NCBI GenBank assembly: GCA_937926145.1
Contig: CALANW010000012.1
Location: 1 to 61,841, forward strand
DNA length: 61,841 nt
Reading direction: 5' to 3'
Origin: an uncultured Ruminococcus sp.
GTDB lineage: Bacteria; Bacillota; Clostridia; Oscillospirales; Ruminococcaceae
Positions 8,790-16,587 of the stretch are shown here, one piece after another (within the stretch, counting starts at the first letter, position 1; each line of letters begins with the position of its first letter). The position numbers and the translations under genes were made by a program. The notes beneath the pieces are model-generated. The model did no database searches. It saw nothing but the letters and a program-made list of their open reading frames with translations, and was not told the DNA's origin.

Positions 8790-9737
8790 TTAAACGAGAC
8801 CGTAGGTCTCGTCGATCCCCATCATAATGTTCATGCACTGAACAGCCGCACCCGATGCACCCTTGCCGAGATTGTCGAAGCGCGAGCAAAGCATGATGTG
8901 ATCATCATTGCCGAAAACGAATATCTGCATCATGTTCGTGTCTTTCATCGTGTTAGCCGCAAGGAAACCGTTCTCGAGAACTCCCTCGCCCATGAGCGGC
9001 ATTACCTTTACGAAGTTCTGTCCCTCGTAATGCTCGGAAAGCATCGCATGAACAGCCTCCGCACTTGTCTTTTTGGGCATCGCTCTGAGGAAAAACGGCA
9101 CTGCAACGACCATTCCGTTGTAGTAATCATCAACTATAGGGCTGAATATCGGAGGGTAAGAAAGTCCCGATATCGCCATCATTTCCTTGATGTGCTTGTG
9201 CTGCTTGCCGAGCGAGTAAAATCTCGGCGAGTTGAATTCGTCGGGCTTGTTTTCGCTCTCATAAATAGCAATTGCTTTCTTTCCCGCACCGCTGTAACCC
9301 GAAACTGCGTGGCAAGTCACCGTGTGATAAGGCGCAATAAAGCCGTTCTTCACCATAGGATAGCAAAGCGCATTGAATCCGCTCGCATAACAGCCGGGAA
9401 CTGCAACTCTCTTTGAAGCCGCAATTTTTGCACGGTGCTCAGCCGAAAGCTCGGGAAGACCGTAGTCCCAACCGGGCGCGGTTCTGTGCGCAGTCGAAGC
9501 ATCAAGTATCTTCGTGTGCGGATTGTCGCAAAGCTCTGCCGACTCAATAGCCGCAGCATCGGGCAGACACAAAAATGTGTAGTCCGATTCGTTTATAAGA
9601 CGCTTTCTCTCCGCCGTGTCCTTGCGGAGCTCTTCATCTATCGTGATAAGTTCTATATCTTTTCTGTTTTTCAATCTCTCAACGATGCGAAGTCCCGTTG
9701 TGCCTTCCTGACCGTCGATAAAAACCTTGTAAGCCAT
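8790..9737 (-). CDS. argC: N-acetyl-gamma-glutamyl-phosphate reductase
   Basis: NADPH-dependent reductase that turns N-acetylglutamyl phosphate into the semialdehyde, between ArgB and ArgD. The 315-residue length indicates the shorter ArgC class rather than the 345-residue form. The nucleotide-binding start is FIDGQEGTTGLR, and the active cysteine lies in VPGCYASGF (Cys116). A later HVVTC-type segment is replaced by the expected TVTCHAVSGYSGAG. An in-frame extension to 9794 is open but the ATG at 9737 follows GGGAGAAAGTT and begins the usual sequence. The gene is 34 bp downstream of argH. Confidence 0.95.
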   Translation of the reverse strand: MAYKVFIDGQEGTTGLRIVERLKNRKDIELITIDEELRKDTAERKRLINESDYTFLCLPDAAAIESAELCDNPHTKILDASTAHRTAPGWDYGLPELSAEHRAKIAASKRVAVPGCYASGFNALCYPMVKNGFIAPYHTVTCHAVSGYSGAGKKAIAIYESENKPDEFNSPRFYSLGKQHKHIKEMMAISGLSYPPIFSPIVDDYYNGMVVAVPFFLRAMPKKTSAEAVHAMLSEHYEGQNFVKVMPLMGEGVLENGFLAANTMKDTNMMQIFVFGNDDHIMLCSRFDNLGKGASGAAVQCMNIMMGIDETYGLV

Positions 9738-9771
9738 AACTTTCTCCCTCTTGGGCGTAAAAACGCCGACC

Positions 9772-11148
9772 TTATTTCGTGTATTTTCTTGCAAATTCTA
9801 TCTGCTTCTTAACAGCCTCGGGAGCAGGACCTCCGTCAGCCTTTCTCATATTTACGCAAGTTTCAAGCTTTATAGCCTCGTAAACATCATCATCGAATAC
9901 GGGCGAAAGCTCACGGAACTCTTCGATCGAAAGATTTTCAAGCACCGTCTGATTCTTTATGCAGTAAGCAACGAGCGTTCCCGTGATCTTGTATGCATCT
10001 CTGAACGGAAGTCCCTTTTTAACAAGATAGTCCGCACAGTCGGTCGCATTGATGAAGCCTCTCGCCGCTGCATTTCTCATATTTTCCTTGTAAAGCTCCA
10101 TTGTCGAAAGCATCGGGATAAACGTTGTAAGACAAAGCTTCACAGTGTCTATCGCATCGAAAATAGCTTCCTTGTCCTCCTGCATATCCTTGTTGTATGC
10201 AAGCGGAGTTCCCTTTAACATAACGAGAAGCGTGTTGAGATCTCCGTAAACTCTGCCCGTCTTGCCGCGGATAAGCTCCGTAACATCGGGGTTTTTCTTC
10301 TGCGGCATTATCGATGAACCTGTAGCATAAGCATCATCAAGCTCAATGAACTTGAATTCCCACGAGCTCCAGAGAATTATCTCCTCGGAGAAACGCGAAA
10401 GATGCATCATCAGTATCGAAATAGCCGAACACATCTCAACGCAGAAATCTCTGTCCGAAACACCGTCCAAAGAGTTCATCGTTATATCTTCAAATCCGAG
10501 CAGCTCGCAAACCTGCTTTCTGTTTATCGGATAAGTCGTTGTCGCAAGCGCACCGCTTCCGAGCGGCATTCTGTCCATACGCTTGTATGTATCCTCAAAT
10601 CTGCCGATATCACGGATAAGCATCTGCGCATAAGCCATAATATGATGTGCAAATGTGATAGGCTGAGCGCGCTGTAAATGCGTGTAGCCCGGCATAATAG
10701 TGTCAAGATTCTTCTCAGCAATGTCGCAGAGAACACCGATAAGCTCTCTTATCATCGGAATTATCTCGTTAACTTCATCTTTGAGATACATTCTGATGTC
10801 AAGTGCGACCTGATCGTTTCTGCTTCGGGCAGTGTGCAAACGCTTGCCCGTGTCTCCAAGACGCTTTGTAAGCTCAGACTCAACGAACATGTGGATATCT
10901 TCCGCATTCGGATCAAAAAGCAGCTTGCCGTCATCAATATCCGCAAGTATGCCTTTAAGTCCCTCGATTATCTTTTCACTCTCGGACTTTTCAATGATGC
11001 CGCAGTCGCCGAGCATCTCAGCGTGTGCCATTGAACCCTTTATGTCCTGTCTGTACATTCTTGAATCGAATTTTATCGATGAATTGAAATCATTTACGCG
11101 TGAATCAACTTCCTTTGAGGAACGTCCCGCCCACATTTTGCTGTTCAT
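9772..11148 (-). CDS. argH: Argininosuccinate lyase
   Basis: Fumarase/aspartase superfamily enzyme that splits argininosuccinate into arginine and fumarate, the last step of the pathway. Length is 458 residues, normal. The general histidine is in PGYTHLQRAQP (His157), and the superfamily signature GSSIMPQKKNP lies at residues 277-287 with the catalytic serine at 278 or 279. N-terminal MNSKMWAGRSSKEVD is the standard opening, and the ATG has AAGGAG upstream. It follows the lipoprotein gene by 26 bp and precedes argC, and probably shares their mRNA. It is not next to argG; a terminator and the lipoprotein gene separate them. Confidence 0.96.
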   Translation of the reverse strand: MNSKMWAGRSSKEVDSRVNDFNSSIKFDSRMYRQDIKGSMAHAEMLGDCGIIEKSESEKIIEGLKGILADIDDGKLLFDPNAEDIHMFVESELTKRLGDTGKRLHTARSRNDQVALDIRMYLKDEVNEIIPMIRELIGVLCDIAEKNLDTIMPGYTHLQRAQPITFAHHIMAYAQMLIRDIGRFEDTYKRMDRMPLGSGALATTTYPINRKQVCELLGFEDITMNSLDGVSDRDFCVEMCSAISILMMHLSRFSEEIILWSSWEFKFIELDDAYATGSSIMPQKKNPDVTELIRGKTGRVYGDLNTLLVMLKGTPLAYNKDMQEDKEAIFDAIDTVKLCLTTFIPMLSTMELYKENMRNAAARGFINATDCADYLVKKGLPFRDAYKITGTLVAYCIKNQTVLENLSIEEFRELSPVFDDDVYEAIKLETCVNMRKADGGPAPEAVKKQIEFARKYTK

Positions 11149-11174
11149 AATTATGAAGCTCCTTATCCTTTTAT

Positions 11175-11720
11175 TTATTCTTCCGAAGCAGCCGAAGTTT
11201 CCGCTGCCGCTTCCGTTTCAACCGTGTTATCCGCCTTCGTTGTTTCAATGCCAAGAAGCTCGGCTTCACTGTCAAGAGTTTTATCGGACGGAATTCCGTA
11301 TTCTTCGATCTCTTCGTCCGTCATTCTGGTGAATTCCATAGTTTTCGTATCAATATCCCAGAAAAGATGATCTTTTCCGTCGATCTCTTCGATATTTATC
11401 AGTGCATACTGCTTCTGTCCGTCAGTCTGAACAACAAATTTTCCGTCTTTTATCGTGTATTTATCAAGCAAATAAGACGTTATCTGTTCGCCCTCAACAT
11501 CATGACGCTTCAATACACTGTCCGTGAACTGATATGTCGAAAAAGAGGTCAGATCGCCGTCTTCATCATATACAGCCGAATCAGGGTAAAACCAAACGCC
11601 AATAAGCTTCTCCTGAAGCGCAGCATCCTCTTCACTCATCTGCGTGTCACCGCTTGCGCAAGCCGTAAACATCATTACAGCCGCAAAAACAACTCCGACC
11701 AGTATTTTTCTTATCTTCAT
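11175..11720 (-). CDS. Putative lipoprotein
   Basis: The 181-residue product starts MKIRKILVGVVFAAVMMFTAC, with a lipobox FTAC and a cysteine at residue 21 that is likely lipidated after signal removal. The mature part is acidic, with a stretch that reads as a small beta-rich domain (residues 40-150) and an Ala/Glu/Thr-rich tail. It is similar in style to Firmicutes lipoproteins of unknown function that measure a signal or bind a ligand, but I recognise no family. It is the first gene after the argG terminator and lies 26 bp before argH, so it could share promoter control with the arg genes. Confidence 0.7.
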   Translation of the reverse strand: MKIRKILVGVVFAAVMMFTACASGDTQMSEEDAALQEKLIGVWFYPDSAVYDEDGDLTSFSTYQFTDSVLKRHDVEGEQITSYLLDKYTIKDGKFVVQTDGQKQYALINIEEIDGKDHLFWDIDTKTMEFTRMTDEEIEEYGIPSDKTLDSEAELLGIETTKADNTVETEAAAETSAASEE

Positions 11721-11929
11721 CAAATTATCTCCCTAAATTAAGCTTGCAAAAGCTCTGCCGCAAACATATCCGAGGCAATACCGCACAAAACCTGATAAAA
11801 GCAAGTGCCGTGCGGTGTTGTCCCTGACATTTCAACAGTATTTTCCGCAATTGAATGTAAAATATACGTTTTCGCAGAAACAACACAAGGGCGGATAGCT
11901 GTCCGCCCTTATATTTTTTTAAAATGAAC
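11721..11929. other. Intergenic region between argG and the lipoprotein gene
   Basis: It contains the argG terminator and, at about 11782-11816, a hairpin made from CCGCAC and GTGCGG with a 24-base loop. That hairpin lies in the untranslated leader of the lipoprotein-argH transcript and could affect expression. No consensus promoter is evident. Confidence 0.4.
11874..11910 (-). terminator. Terminator after argG
   Basis: On the minus strand a stem AAGGGCGGA / TCCGCCCTT with a CAGCTA loop is followed by a T/G-rich tail (TTGTGTTGTTT). It lies 20 bp past the argG stop and separates argG from the rest of the arginine genes. Confidence 0.7.
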
Positions 11930-13159
11930 TTACTTGTTATCTCTCTTCTTGTCGAGCATAGCCTTTACCTTGATAGGAAGGCCGAAGAGGTTGATGAAGC
12001 CGGTAGCATCAGCCTGATTGTAAACGTGATCTTCATCGAATGTTGCAACTTCTTCATCATAAAGAGTGTAAGGAGATGTAACGCCTGCATTGATGATGTT
12101 GCCCTTGTAAAGCTTGAGCTTAACATCACCTGTAACAGTTTCCTGTGTCTTTGTAACGAAAGCGGAAAGAGCTTCACGAACAGGTGTGAACCACTGACCG
12201 TTGTAAACGAGGTCTGCAAAGTCGATAGCAAGCTTCTGCTTCATACGCTGTGTAGCCTTGTCAAGTGTGATAGTTTCAAGAACATCGTGAGCGTGGTAAA
12301 GAATAGCTCCGCCCGGTGTTTCGTATACGCCTCTGGACTTCATACCAACAAGACGGTTCTCAACGAGGTCAACAAGACCGATGCCGTTCTCGCCGCCAAG
12401 CTTGTTAAGAGCAGTTACAAGCTCTGTGCCGTTCATTGTCTTGCCGTCAACAGCTGTTGGGATACCCTTTTCAAAGTGGATAGTAACATAAGTCGGCTTG
12501 TCAGGTGCCTGAATAGGAGATACACCCATTTCAAGGAAGCCGGGCTTTTCGTACTGCGGCTCATTTGCAGGATCTTCAAGGTCAAGACCTTCGTGGGAAA
12601 GATGCCAGATGTTCTTGTCCTTGGAGTAGTTTGTTTCTCTGTTTATCTTAAGAGGAATGTTGTGAGCCTCTGCATAATCGATCTCTTCGTCACGGCTCTT
12701 GATGTCCCAGATTCTCCAAGGAGCGATGATCTGCATCTCGGGAGCGAATGCCTTGATAGCAAGCTCGAAACGTACCTGATCGTTGCCCTTACCTGTGCAG
12801 CCGTGGCAGATAGCGTCAGCGCCTTCCTTGATAGCGATCTCAGCGATTCTCTTTGCGATGATAGGACGTGCAAAAGAAGTACCGAGCATATACTTGCCCT
12901 CGTAGACAGCGCCAGCCTGAACGGTAGGATATACATAATCAGTGATGAATTCTTCTGTAAGGTCTTCAATGTAAAGCTTGGAAGCACCTGTCTTGATAGC
13001 CTTTTCCTCAAGTCCGTCAAGCTCAGTACCCTGACCAACGTTGCCCGAAACAGCGATAACTTCGCAGTTATTGTAGTTTTCCTTTAACCACGGAATAATG
13101 ATAGAAGTATCAAGTCCGCCCGAGTAAGCCAGAACAACCTTTTTAATTTCCTTAGCCAT
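11930..13159 (-). CDS. argG: Argininosuccinate synthase
   Basis: ATP-dependent enzyme that condenses citrulline with aspartate. The 409-residue product begins MAKEIKKVVLAYSGGLDTS; the PP-loop AYSGGLDTS at about residues 10-18 binds ATP, and the later CTGKGNDQVRFE motif binds citrulline and aspartate. An upstream in-frame ATG would add five residues, but that ATG is part of the GGAGG ribosome site, so 13159 is the real start. The gene is transcribed alone: a consensus minus-strand promoter lies at 13227-13254, and an ARG-box-like palindrome lies at 13178-13195 in the leader. Confidence 0.96.
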   Translation of the reverse strand: MAKEIKKVVLAYSGGLDTSIIIPWLKENYNNCEVIAVSGNVGQGTELDGLEEKAIKTGASKLYIEDLTEEFITDYVYPTVQAGAVYEGKYMLGTSFARPIIAKRIAEIAIKEGADAICHGCTGKGNDQVRFELAIKAFAPEMQIIAPWRIWDIKSRDEEIDYAEAHNIPLKINRETNYSKDKNIWHLSHEGLDLEDPANEPQYEKPGFLEMGVSPIQAPDKPTYVTIHFEKGIPTAVDGKTMNGTELVTALNKLGGENGIGLVDLVENRLVGMKSRGVYETPGGAILYHAHDVLETITLDKATQRMKQKLAIDFADLVYNGQWFTPVREALSAFVTKTQETVTGDVKLKLYKGNIINAGVTSPYTLYDEEVATFDEDHVYNQADATGFINLFGLPIKVKAMLDKKRDNK

Positions 13160-13177
13160 TTTATTTTCCTCCATAAA

Positions 13178-13195
13178 TATGTATTTGCATACATA
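13178..13195. promoter_or_regulatory. ARG-box-like operator in the argG leader
   Basis: The 18-bp sequence TATGTATTTGCATACATA is a near-perfect match to the TNTGNATWWWWATNCANA pattern bound by ArgR in enteric bacteria and close to the AhrC/ArgR site of bacilli. It lies 18 bp before the argG ATG and after the expected transcription start, so ArgR binding would block elongation. No argR gene is in the window. Confidence 0.6.
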
Positions 13196-13226
13196 GATTT
13201 TTAACGATCTCTGTCGTACAAGTTTT

Positions 13227-13254
13227 ATTATACACCTATTCCTGCTTTTGTCAA
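13227..13254 (-). promoter_or_regulatory. argG promoter
   Basis: On the minus strand TTGACA is followed after 16 bases by TATAAT, both perfect consensus elements. Transcription would start around 13219 and pass through the ARG-box candidate. The region upstream (13255-13385) contains many TGCAT/ATGCA half-sites. Confidence 0.8.
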
Positions 13255-13257
13255 GAG

Positions 13258-13385
13258 TTTTTGCATATTTTTCTTGATTTTTTATTTTTATGCATTAATT
13301 TCTGCATAATATTTAATTTTATGCAATTGCAAATGTATAAAATATGCATATCGGCTATATTTTTGCATAAAAATGTTCATAACTG
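13258..13385. repeat. Cluster of TGCATA half-sites upstream of argG
   Basis: At least seven copies of TGCAT or ATGCA occur in about 125 bp, several paired as TGCATA...TATGCA, for example TGTATAAAATATGCA at 13334-13348 and TTTTTGCATAAAAA near 13360-13373. The pairing resembles distorted ARG boxes with varied spacing. This could be an upstream ArgR array or a nucleoid-protein site. Confidence 0.45.
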
Positions 13386-13408
13386 ACTGCAAAAGCCGAA
13401 TTTTCCTA

Positions 13409-13450
13409 ATAAAAATGCCCGACAGGATGCTCGAATGACCTGTCGGGCAA
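13409..13450 (-). terminator. Terminator after the zinc-ribbon gene
   Basis: TGCCCGACAGG pairs with CCTGTCGGGCA; on the minus strand the stem is followed by TTTTTA. It ends the leftward transcript of 13459-15260. Confidence 0.8.
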
Positions 13451-13458
13451 AAACATCA

Positions 13459-13773
13459 TTAATACTGCGTGACCAGAAAAAGTATGACATAGTAAACTAC
13501 CAGCATTATAGGCGACAAAATTATAGCCGTGATGCTTTTCTTTTTGTACGCTTCATTCTTGTATTTCACCGTGCCGATGATGCCAAGAATAAGACCAATG
13601 ATAGGACCGATCACCGCAAAGATCAAAGCACATTTCGCAAGAGTGCCTGTTTCCCCCGACGTATCAGCCGAAGCTACGATTTTCTGCGAAGCCATATTCG
13701 CCGTTGCACAGCCGCACTTCGGACATATCAAAGCCTCATTGTCGATCTCATTTCCGCATTTTGAACAGAACAT
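13459..13773 (-). CDS. Zinc-ribbon membrane protein
   Basis: The 104-residue protein begins with a CxxC...CxxC zinc ribbon (MFCSKCGNE and LICPKCGCA, residues 3-6 and 17-20), then two hydrophobic spans around residues 45-70 and 80-100 with a KKKS turn. This is the layout of small zinc-ribbon/DUF4190-like proteins common in Firmicutes. Function is unknown. It is the last gene of a leftward group with a lipoprotein and a larger zinc-ribbon protein. The start has GGAGGAATGAAAA upstream. Confidence 0.75.
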   Translation of the reverse strand: MFCSKCGNEIDNEALICPKCGCATANMASQKIVASADTSGETGTLAKCALIFAVIGPIIGLILGIIGTVKYKNEAYKKKSITAIILSPIMLVVYYVILFLVTQY

Positions 13774-13800
13774 TTTTCATTCCTCCATATTTTATTATTT

Positions 13801-14274
13801 TTAATAGCATCCAACGACCGCACTGTCTTTTTTGCTTTGATTCATTTCGTCGGCACTGAGCTGATGCTTGTATTTCTCCGGAATAGGCTTGGGAGACCAC
13901 AGCGCAAAATTAACCGTATATTTCGCAGGGTCAAATTCAACATAAGCATAACCGTCAAAGTCAGAACCCAAAATATCCTCCAAGTTTATCTCGGGGTGAC
14001 TGCTTACACCGCTCCACTTTATCGAATAGTTTCCATCGGTGACATTGCCGAACGACAGGCTCGCAGTACCTCTCACCGTTCCGCCACCGCCACCCCCGAA
14101 CGCCGCACGGGACAGCTCGGACGAAACAGCACGGTTCACCGTTTCCGCCCAACTCACTGCATCCGAAACGGAAACCTCGCTTGCGCCGCAGCCGCTCAGA
14201 GCAGCTATGCAAAACACAACCGCAACAGCACACACAACACTTTTGAACAGCTTCTTCATTTTCGATCTGAACAT
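13801..14274 (-). CDS. Putative lipoprotein
   Basis: The 157-residue protein has a basic start, a hydrophobic core and the lipobox ALSGC with Cys29. The mature part includes a Gly-rich stretch (FGGGGGG) and a short conserved-looking C-terminal domain without recognised motifs. The annotated start is the ATG at 14274, preceded by AGAGGAGAGA; an upstream in-frame ATG 99 bases earlier lacks a good ribosome site and would spoil the signal peptide. It lies between two zinc-ribbon genes and probably shares their transcript. Confidence 0.7.
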   Translation of the reverse strand: MFRSKMKKLFKSVVCAVAVVFCIAALSGCGASEVSVSDAVSWAETVNRAVSSELSRAAFGGGGGGTVRGTASLSFGNVTDGNYSIKWSGVSSHPEINLEDILGSDFDGYAYVEFDPAKYTVNFALWSPKPIPEKYKHQLSADEMNQSKKDSAVVGCY

Positions 14275-14345
14275 ACAAATCTCTCCTCTTTGTTTTTTAT
14301 ATTCAACAGCCGTTTTAACAACTGTTTTTACCGAAAGATCAAACC

Positions 14346-15260
14346 TTACATCAAGTATTTTACAAATATCCATACCGCTGCGCCGATAATGCCGACAACG
14401 ACCAAAAATCCCGTCATGAAATTATTTGCGGCTGTATTCTCTTTTTTCACCGATGAAAGATCATAATTCGGTTCATACCTATGTATTTTCTGCGAAAACC
14501 TGTCAATGGAATCATTATCCATCATATTGCTTCCATGCTTTGCTCTGAAGCCCTGATCAAATTCTATTAGCTTTTTCCATGAAAGCACTGCCAAGTCACT
14601 GTAAAATTTATCATTCATACCAAATATCTGCTCAATATTATTTCCGAAACAGCACATGATATTGGCAATATTAAGACATCTGCTCCTGTCTTCTCCGATA
14701 GCACTTCCCACGGAGTTCAAACTGCTCACAGCTCCGCTTATACCTGTAAGCATCATTGCACCGCTGCCCTTTGTAAGCGAATCGCAAAAATTATGCGATG
14801 CCGTTGTGAGCCATTGTGCCGTCGATAAACATTCATCATAAACCTGTTTTACAGCCTGCTTCTTTTCATTGTCATCTGCTATATTGTCATTTATCAGCCT
14901 GAGCACCTTTTCAAGACAATTTGATACACCGAGCGCAGCCGCACCGATCTGCCCGTTTTTGACCGTATTTGTTTTCAGTATAACGCAGTAAAACAGCGCC
15001 TCCCAGCTGTCGGGATCATGTGCACTTATATTTTCATAGTGTTTGAGAGCGCTCTCGGTATCGCCGGTCGCTCTCGCATTTCTCGCCGCCTGATAGAGTT
15101 TTTTCAGCTCATCTGTGTCATCGATCTTTACGACCCCTTCAACCATCATCTTTTTGGCTTCTTCGACCGTATATTTTGTACCGCAGGACTGACATACCAT
15201 AAACCCGCCCTGCTTTACAAATTCGTTATTCCCGCACATTTCGCATACAATAGCTTTCAT
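14346..15260 (-). CDS. Zinc-ribbon protein with helical repeats and a C-terminal membrane anchor
   Basis: The 304-residue product starts with a zinc ribbon (CEMCGNNEF and CQSCGTKY), then a helical region with a tetratricopeptide-like pair near residues 45-80 (AARNARATGDTESALKHYEN), and ends with a hydrophobic segment near residues 280-300. This combination is common in Firmicutes as an uncharacterised adaptor protein. The ATG at 15260 follows GGGAGGTATTTT; a 25-residue extension is open but lacks a site. A consensus minus-strand promoter lies at 15359-15387 next to the XRE regulator gene, whose product may control it. Confidence 0.75.
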   Translation of the reverse strand: MKAIVCEMCGNNEFVKQGGFMVCQSCGTKYTVEEAKKMMVEGVVKIDDTDELKKLYQAARNARATGDTESALKHYENISAHDPDSWEALFYCVILKTNTVKNGQIGAAALGVSNCLEKVLRLINDNIADDNEKKQAVKQVYDECLSTAQWLTTASHNFCDSLTKGSGAMMLTGISGAVSSLNSVGSAIGEDRSRCLNIANIMCCFGNNIEQIFGMNDKFYSDLAVLSWKKLIEFDQGFRAKHGSNMMDNDSIDRFSQKIHRYEPNYDLSSVKKENTAANNFMTGFLVVVGIIGAAVWIFVKYLM

Positions 15261-15333
15261 AAAATACCTCCCATAAAAATATATCCTGTGATCTGTGTCT
15301 GATTTGAGATTATCTCCGAAAAAACTGCCTATC

Positions 15334-15397
15334 AAGCAGATTTTTTACATTTTTTCTTATTATAAAGCAGAATTTTCTATTTGTCAAGTAGAATTTT
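15334..15397. promoter_or_regulatory. Direct repeats and promoter between the zinc-ribbon gene and the XRE regulator
   Basis: Three copies of AAG[CT]AGA[AT]TTTT start at 15334, 15365 and 15386. The second and third are 21 bp apart, so they face the same side of the helix. On the minus strand TTGACA at 15387-15382 and TATAAT at 15364-15359 are separated by 17 bases. The repeats overlap the promoter, consistent with repression. Confidence 0.6.
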
Positions 15398-15482
15398 CAC
15401 CTAATAAATGGTTTTTTATATTTTCTTCTGCTGATAATATATAAATAAAAAGCTACAAAAATCCCGAAAGGAGCGAATAACA

Positions 15483-15800
15483 ATGAATATCGACTACTGT
15501 GAAGTAGGACAGAGAATGGCAAAACGCAGAAAAGAGCTTGGTCTAAAACAATATCAGGTCTGCGAAATGATCAACGTGAATTACAAGTATATCTCCAATC
15601 TCGAAACAGGGCGTTCCGCACCGAGTTTGGAAGCTCTTATGGATCTATGCGCCGCATTGAAGACCACGCCCAATTACCTGCTCCTCGGCACGGACGGAAA
15701 TATCTCGGATGATGTTATTTCCGAAAAGATAGGCAGCCTTGACAGCAAAAGCAAGCTTATCATCAACGATATAATCGATGCAATAAAAAAATACGAATAA
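15483..15800 (+). CDS. XRE-family transcriptional regulator
   Basis: The 105-residue protein carries a helix-turn-helix of the XRE/Cro type over residues 7-62: RRKELGLKQYQVCEMINVNYKYISNLETG. The C-terminal 40 residues are helical and may dimerise. It has no sensor domain, so it probably acts as a simple repressor, perhaps released by another protein. It is transcribed divergently from the zinc-ribbon gene at 14346-15260, with a repeat cluster in between. The ATG is preceded by AAAGGAGCG. Confidence 0.9.
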   Translation: MNIDYCEVGQRMAKRRKELGLKQYQVCEMINVNYKYISNLETGRSAPSLEALMDLCAALKTTPNYLLLGTDGNISDDVISEKIGSLDSKSKLIINDIIDAIKKYE

Positions 15801-15805
15801 AAGCC

Positions 15806-15845
15806 AAAACACAGCCTGCCATTCAGACAGACTGTGTTTTTTGTT
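15806..15845. terminator. Bidirectional terminator between XRE regulator and nrdR
   Basis: AAAACACAG pairs with CTGTGTTTTTT around a GCCATTCAGACAGA-type loop, with A and T tracts on the two sides. It lies between convergent genes. Confidence 0.75.
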
Positions 15846-15861
15846 ATATGTTATATCAGGT

Positions 15862-16317
15862 TTACTTCTTCTCCCCGTCCCGAAGCTCCGAAATGATGTC
15901 AATAAAACTGTCAACATCATCAAAATCCTTGTAAACGGACGCAAAGCGAACGTATGCGACTTCATCTATCTCACGAAGAGCCGCAAGAACCCTGTCGCCT
16001 ATCTCCGAGCTTGTGACCTGAGTCACCATTTTGTTCGCATAGTAGCTTTCGATCTCATCAACGATGCGGTTGATGTCCTCTGCGGAAACGGGACGCTTCT
16101 TCACGGCTGTGGAAATTCCTGCGATAAGCTTGTTGCGGTTGAAAAGCTCCGCCGTGTTGTCCTTTTTCGTGACGAGCAGAACGGGAACTTCGACCGATTC
16201 ATAGGTCGTGAATCTTCTTCCGCAGCTCGTACATTCCCTGCGTCGGCGCTTCTGACCGTCAGCAGGACGGGAATCAATGACCTTTGTATCTTCAAAACCG
16301 CAGAACGGACAACGCAT
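15862..16317 (-). CDS. nrdR: Transcriptional repressor NrdR
   Basis: ATP-cone zinc-finger repressor of ribonucleotide reductase operons. The 151-residue length is standard. The N-terminal zinc ribbon reads MRCPFCG...RRRRECTSCGRRFTTYE and the ATP-cone follows with VLLVTKKDNTAELFNRNKL. In the family, dATP/ATP binding to the cone controls DNA binding. No ribonucleotide reductase gene is in the window, so its targets are elsewhere. The gene is convergent with the XRE gene and divergent from the sortase cluster. Confidence 0.97.
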   Translation of the reverse strand: MRCPFCGFEDTKVIDSRPADGQKRRRRECTSCGRRFTTYESVEVPVLLVTKKDNTAELFNRNKLIAGISTAVKKRPVSAEDINRIVDEIESYYANKMVTQVTSSEIGDRVLAALREIDEVAYVRFASVYKDFDDVDSFIDIISELRDGEKK

Positions 16318-16587
16318 ATCTTACCCTCCACAAAGCATAAACTTATGTTATAAAATCGTGATGTTATTATACAATATTTTTGCCTTTTTGTCAATACAGA
16401 GAGTATATTTTTGCATAAATATTCTGAAATATGCCTTTGAGTAAAAAATTCTTTTTCTTATGTGTAATTTATCTGAAAGTTTATTTGTCAAATGCTACAA
16501 AACAAGCGCATTTTCTTGACTTTTTGACCCGTTTGCTGTATAATTATACTACTAATAATTATAGAAAGATCAGGAACTGATAAACAG
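16318..16587. other. Divergent intergenic region between nrdR and the sortase cluster
   Basis: AT-rich region holding the promoter of the sortase genes (16516-16544). At 16413-16426 TGCATAAATATTCT matches all but the last base of an ARG box; its meaning is unclear. Confidence 0.5.
16516..16544 (+). promoter_or_regulatory. Promoter of the sortase cluster
   Basis: TTGACT, 17 bases, TATAAT; 44 bp before the ATG of the first sortase. It is close to the sigma-A consensus. Confidence 0.75.

Noticed and set aside
11924..13087. A 387-codon open frame on the plus strand opposite argG
   Set aside because: It has no ribosome site, is rich in Cys and Ser as expected for an antisense frame, and argG is certain.
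16413..16426. ARG box upstream of nrdR and the sortases
   Set aside because: One base of the core is wrong and neither gene is expected to respond to arginine; kept only as a remark.
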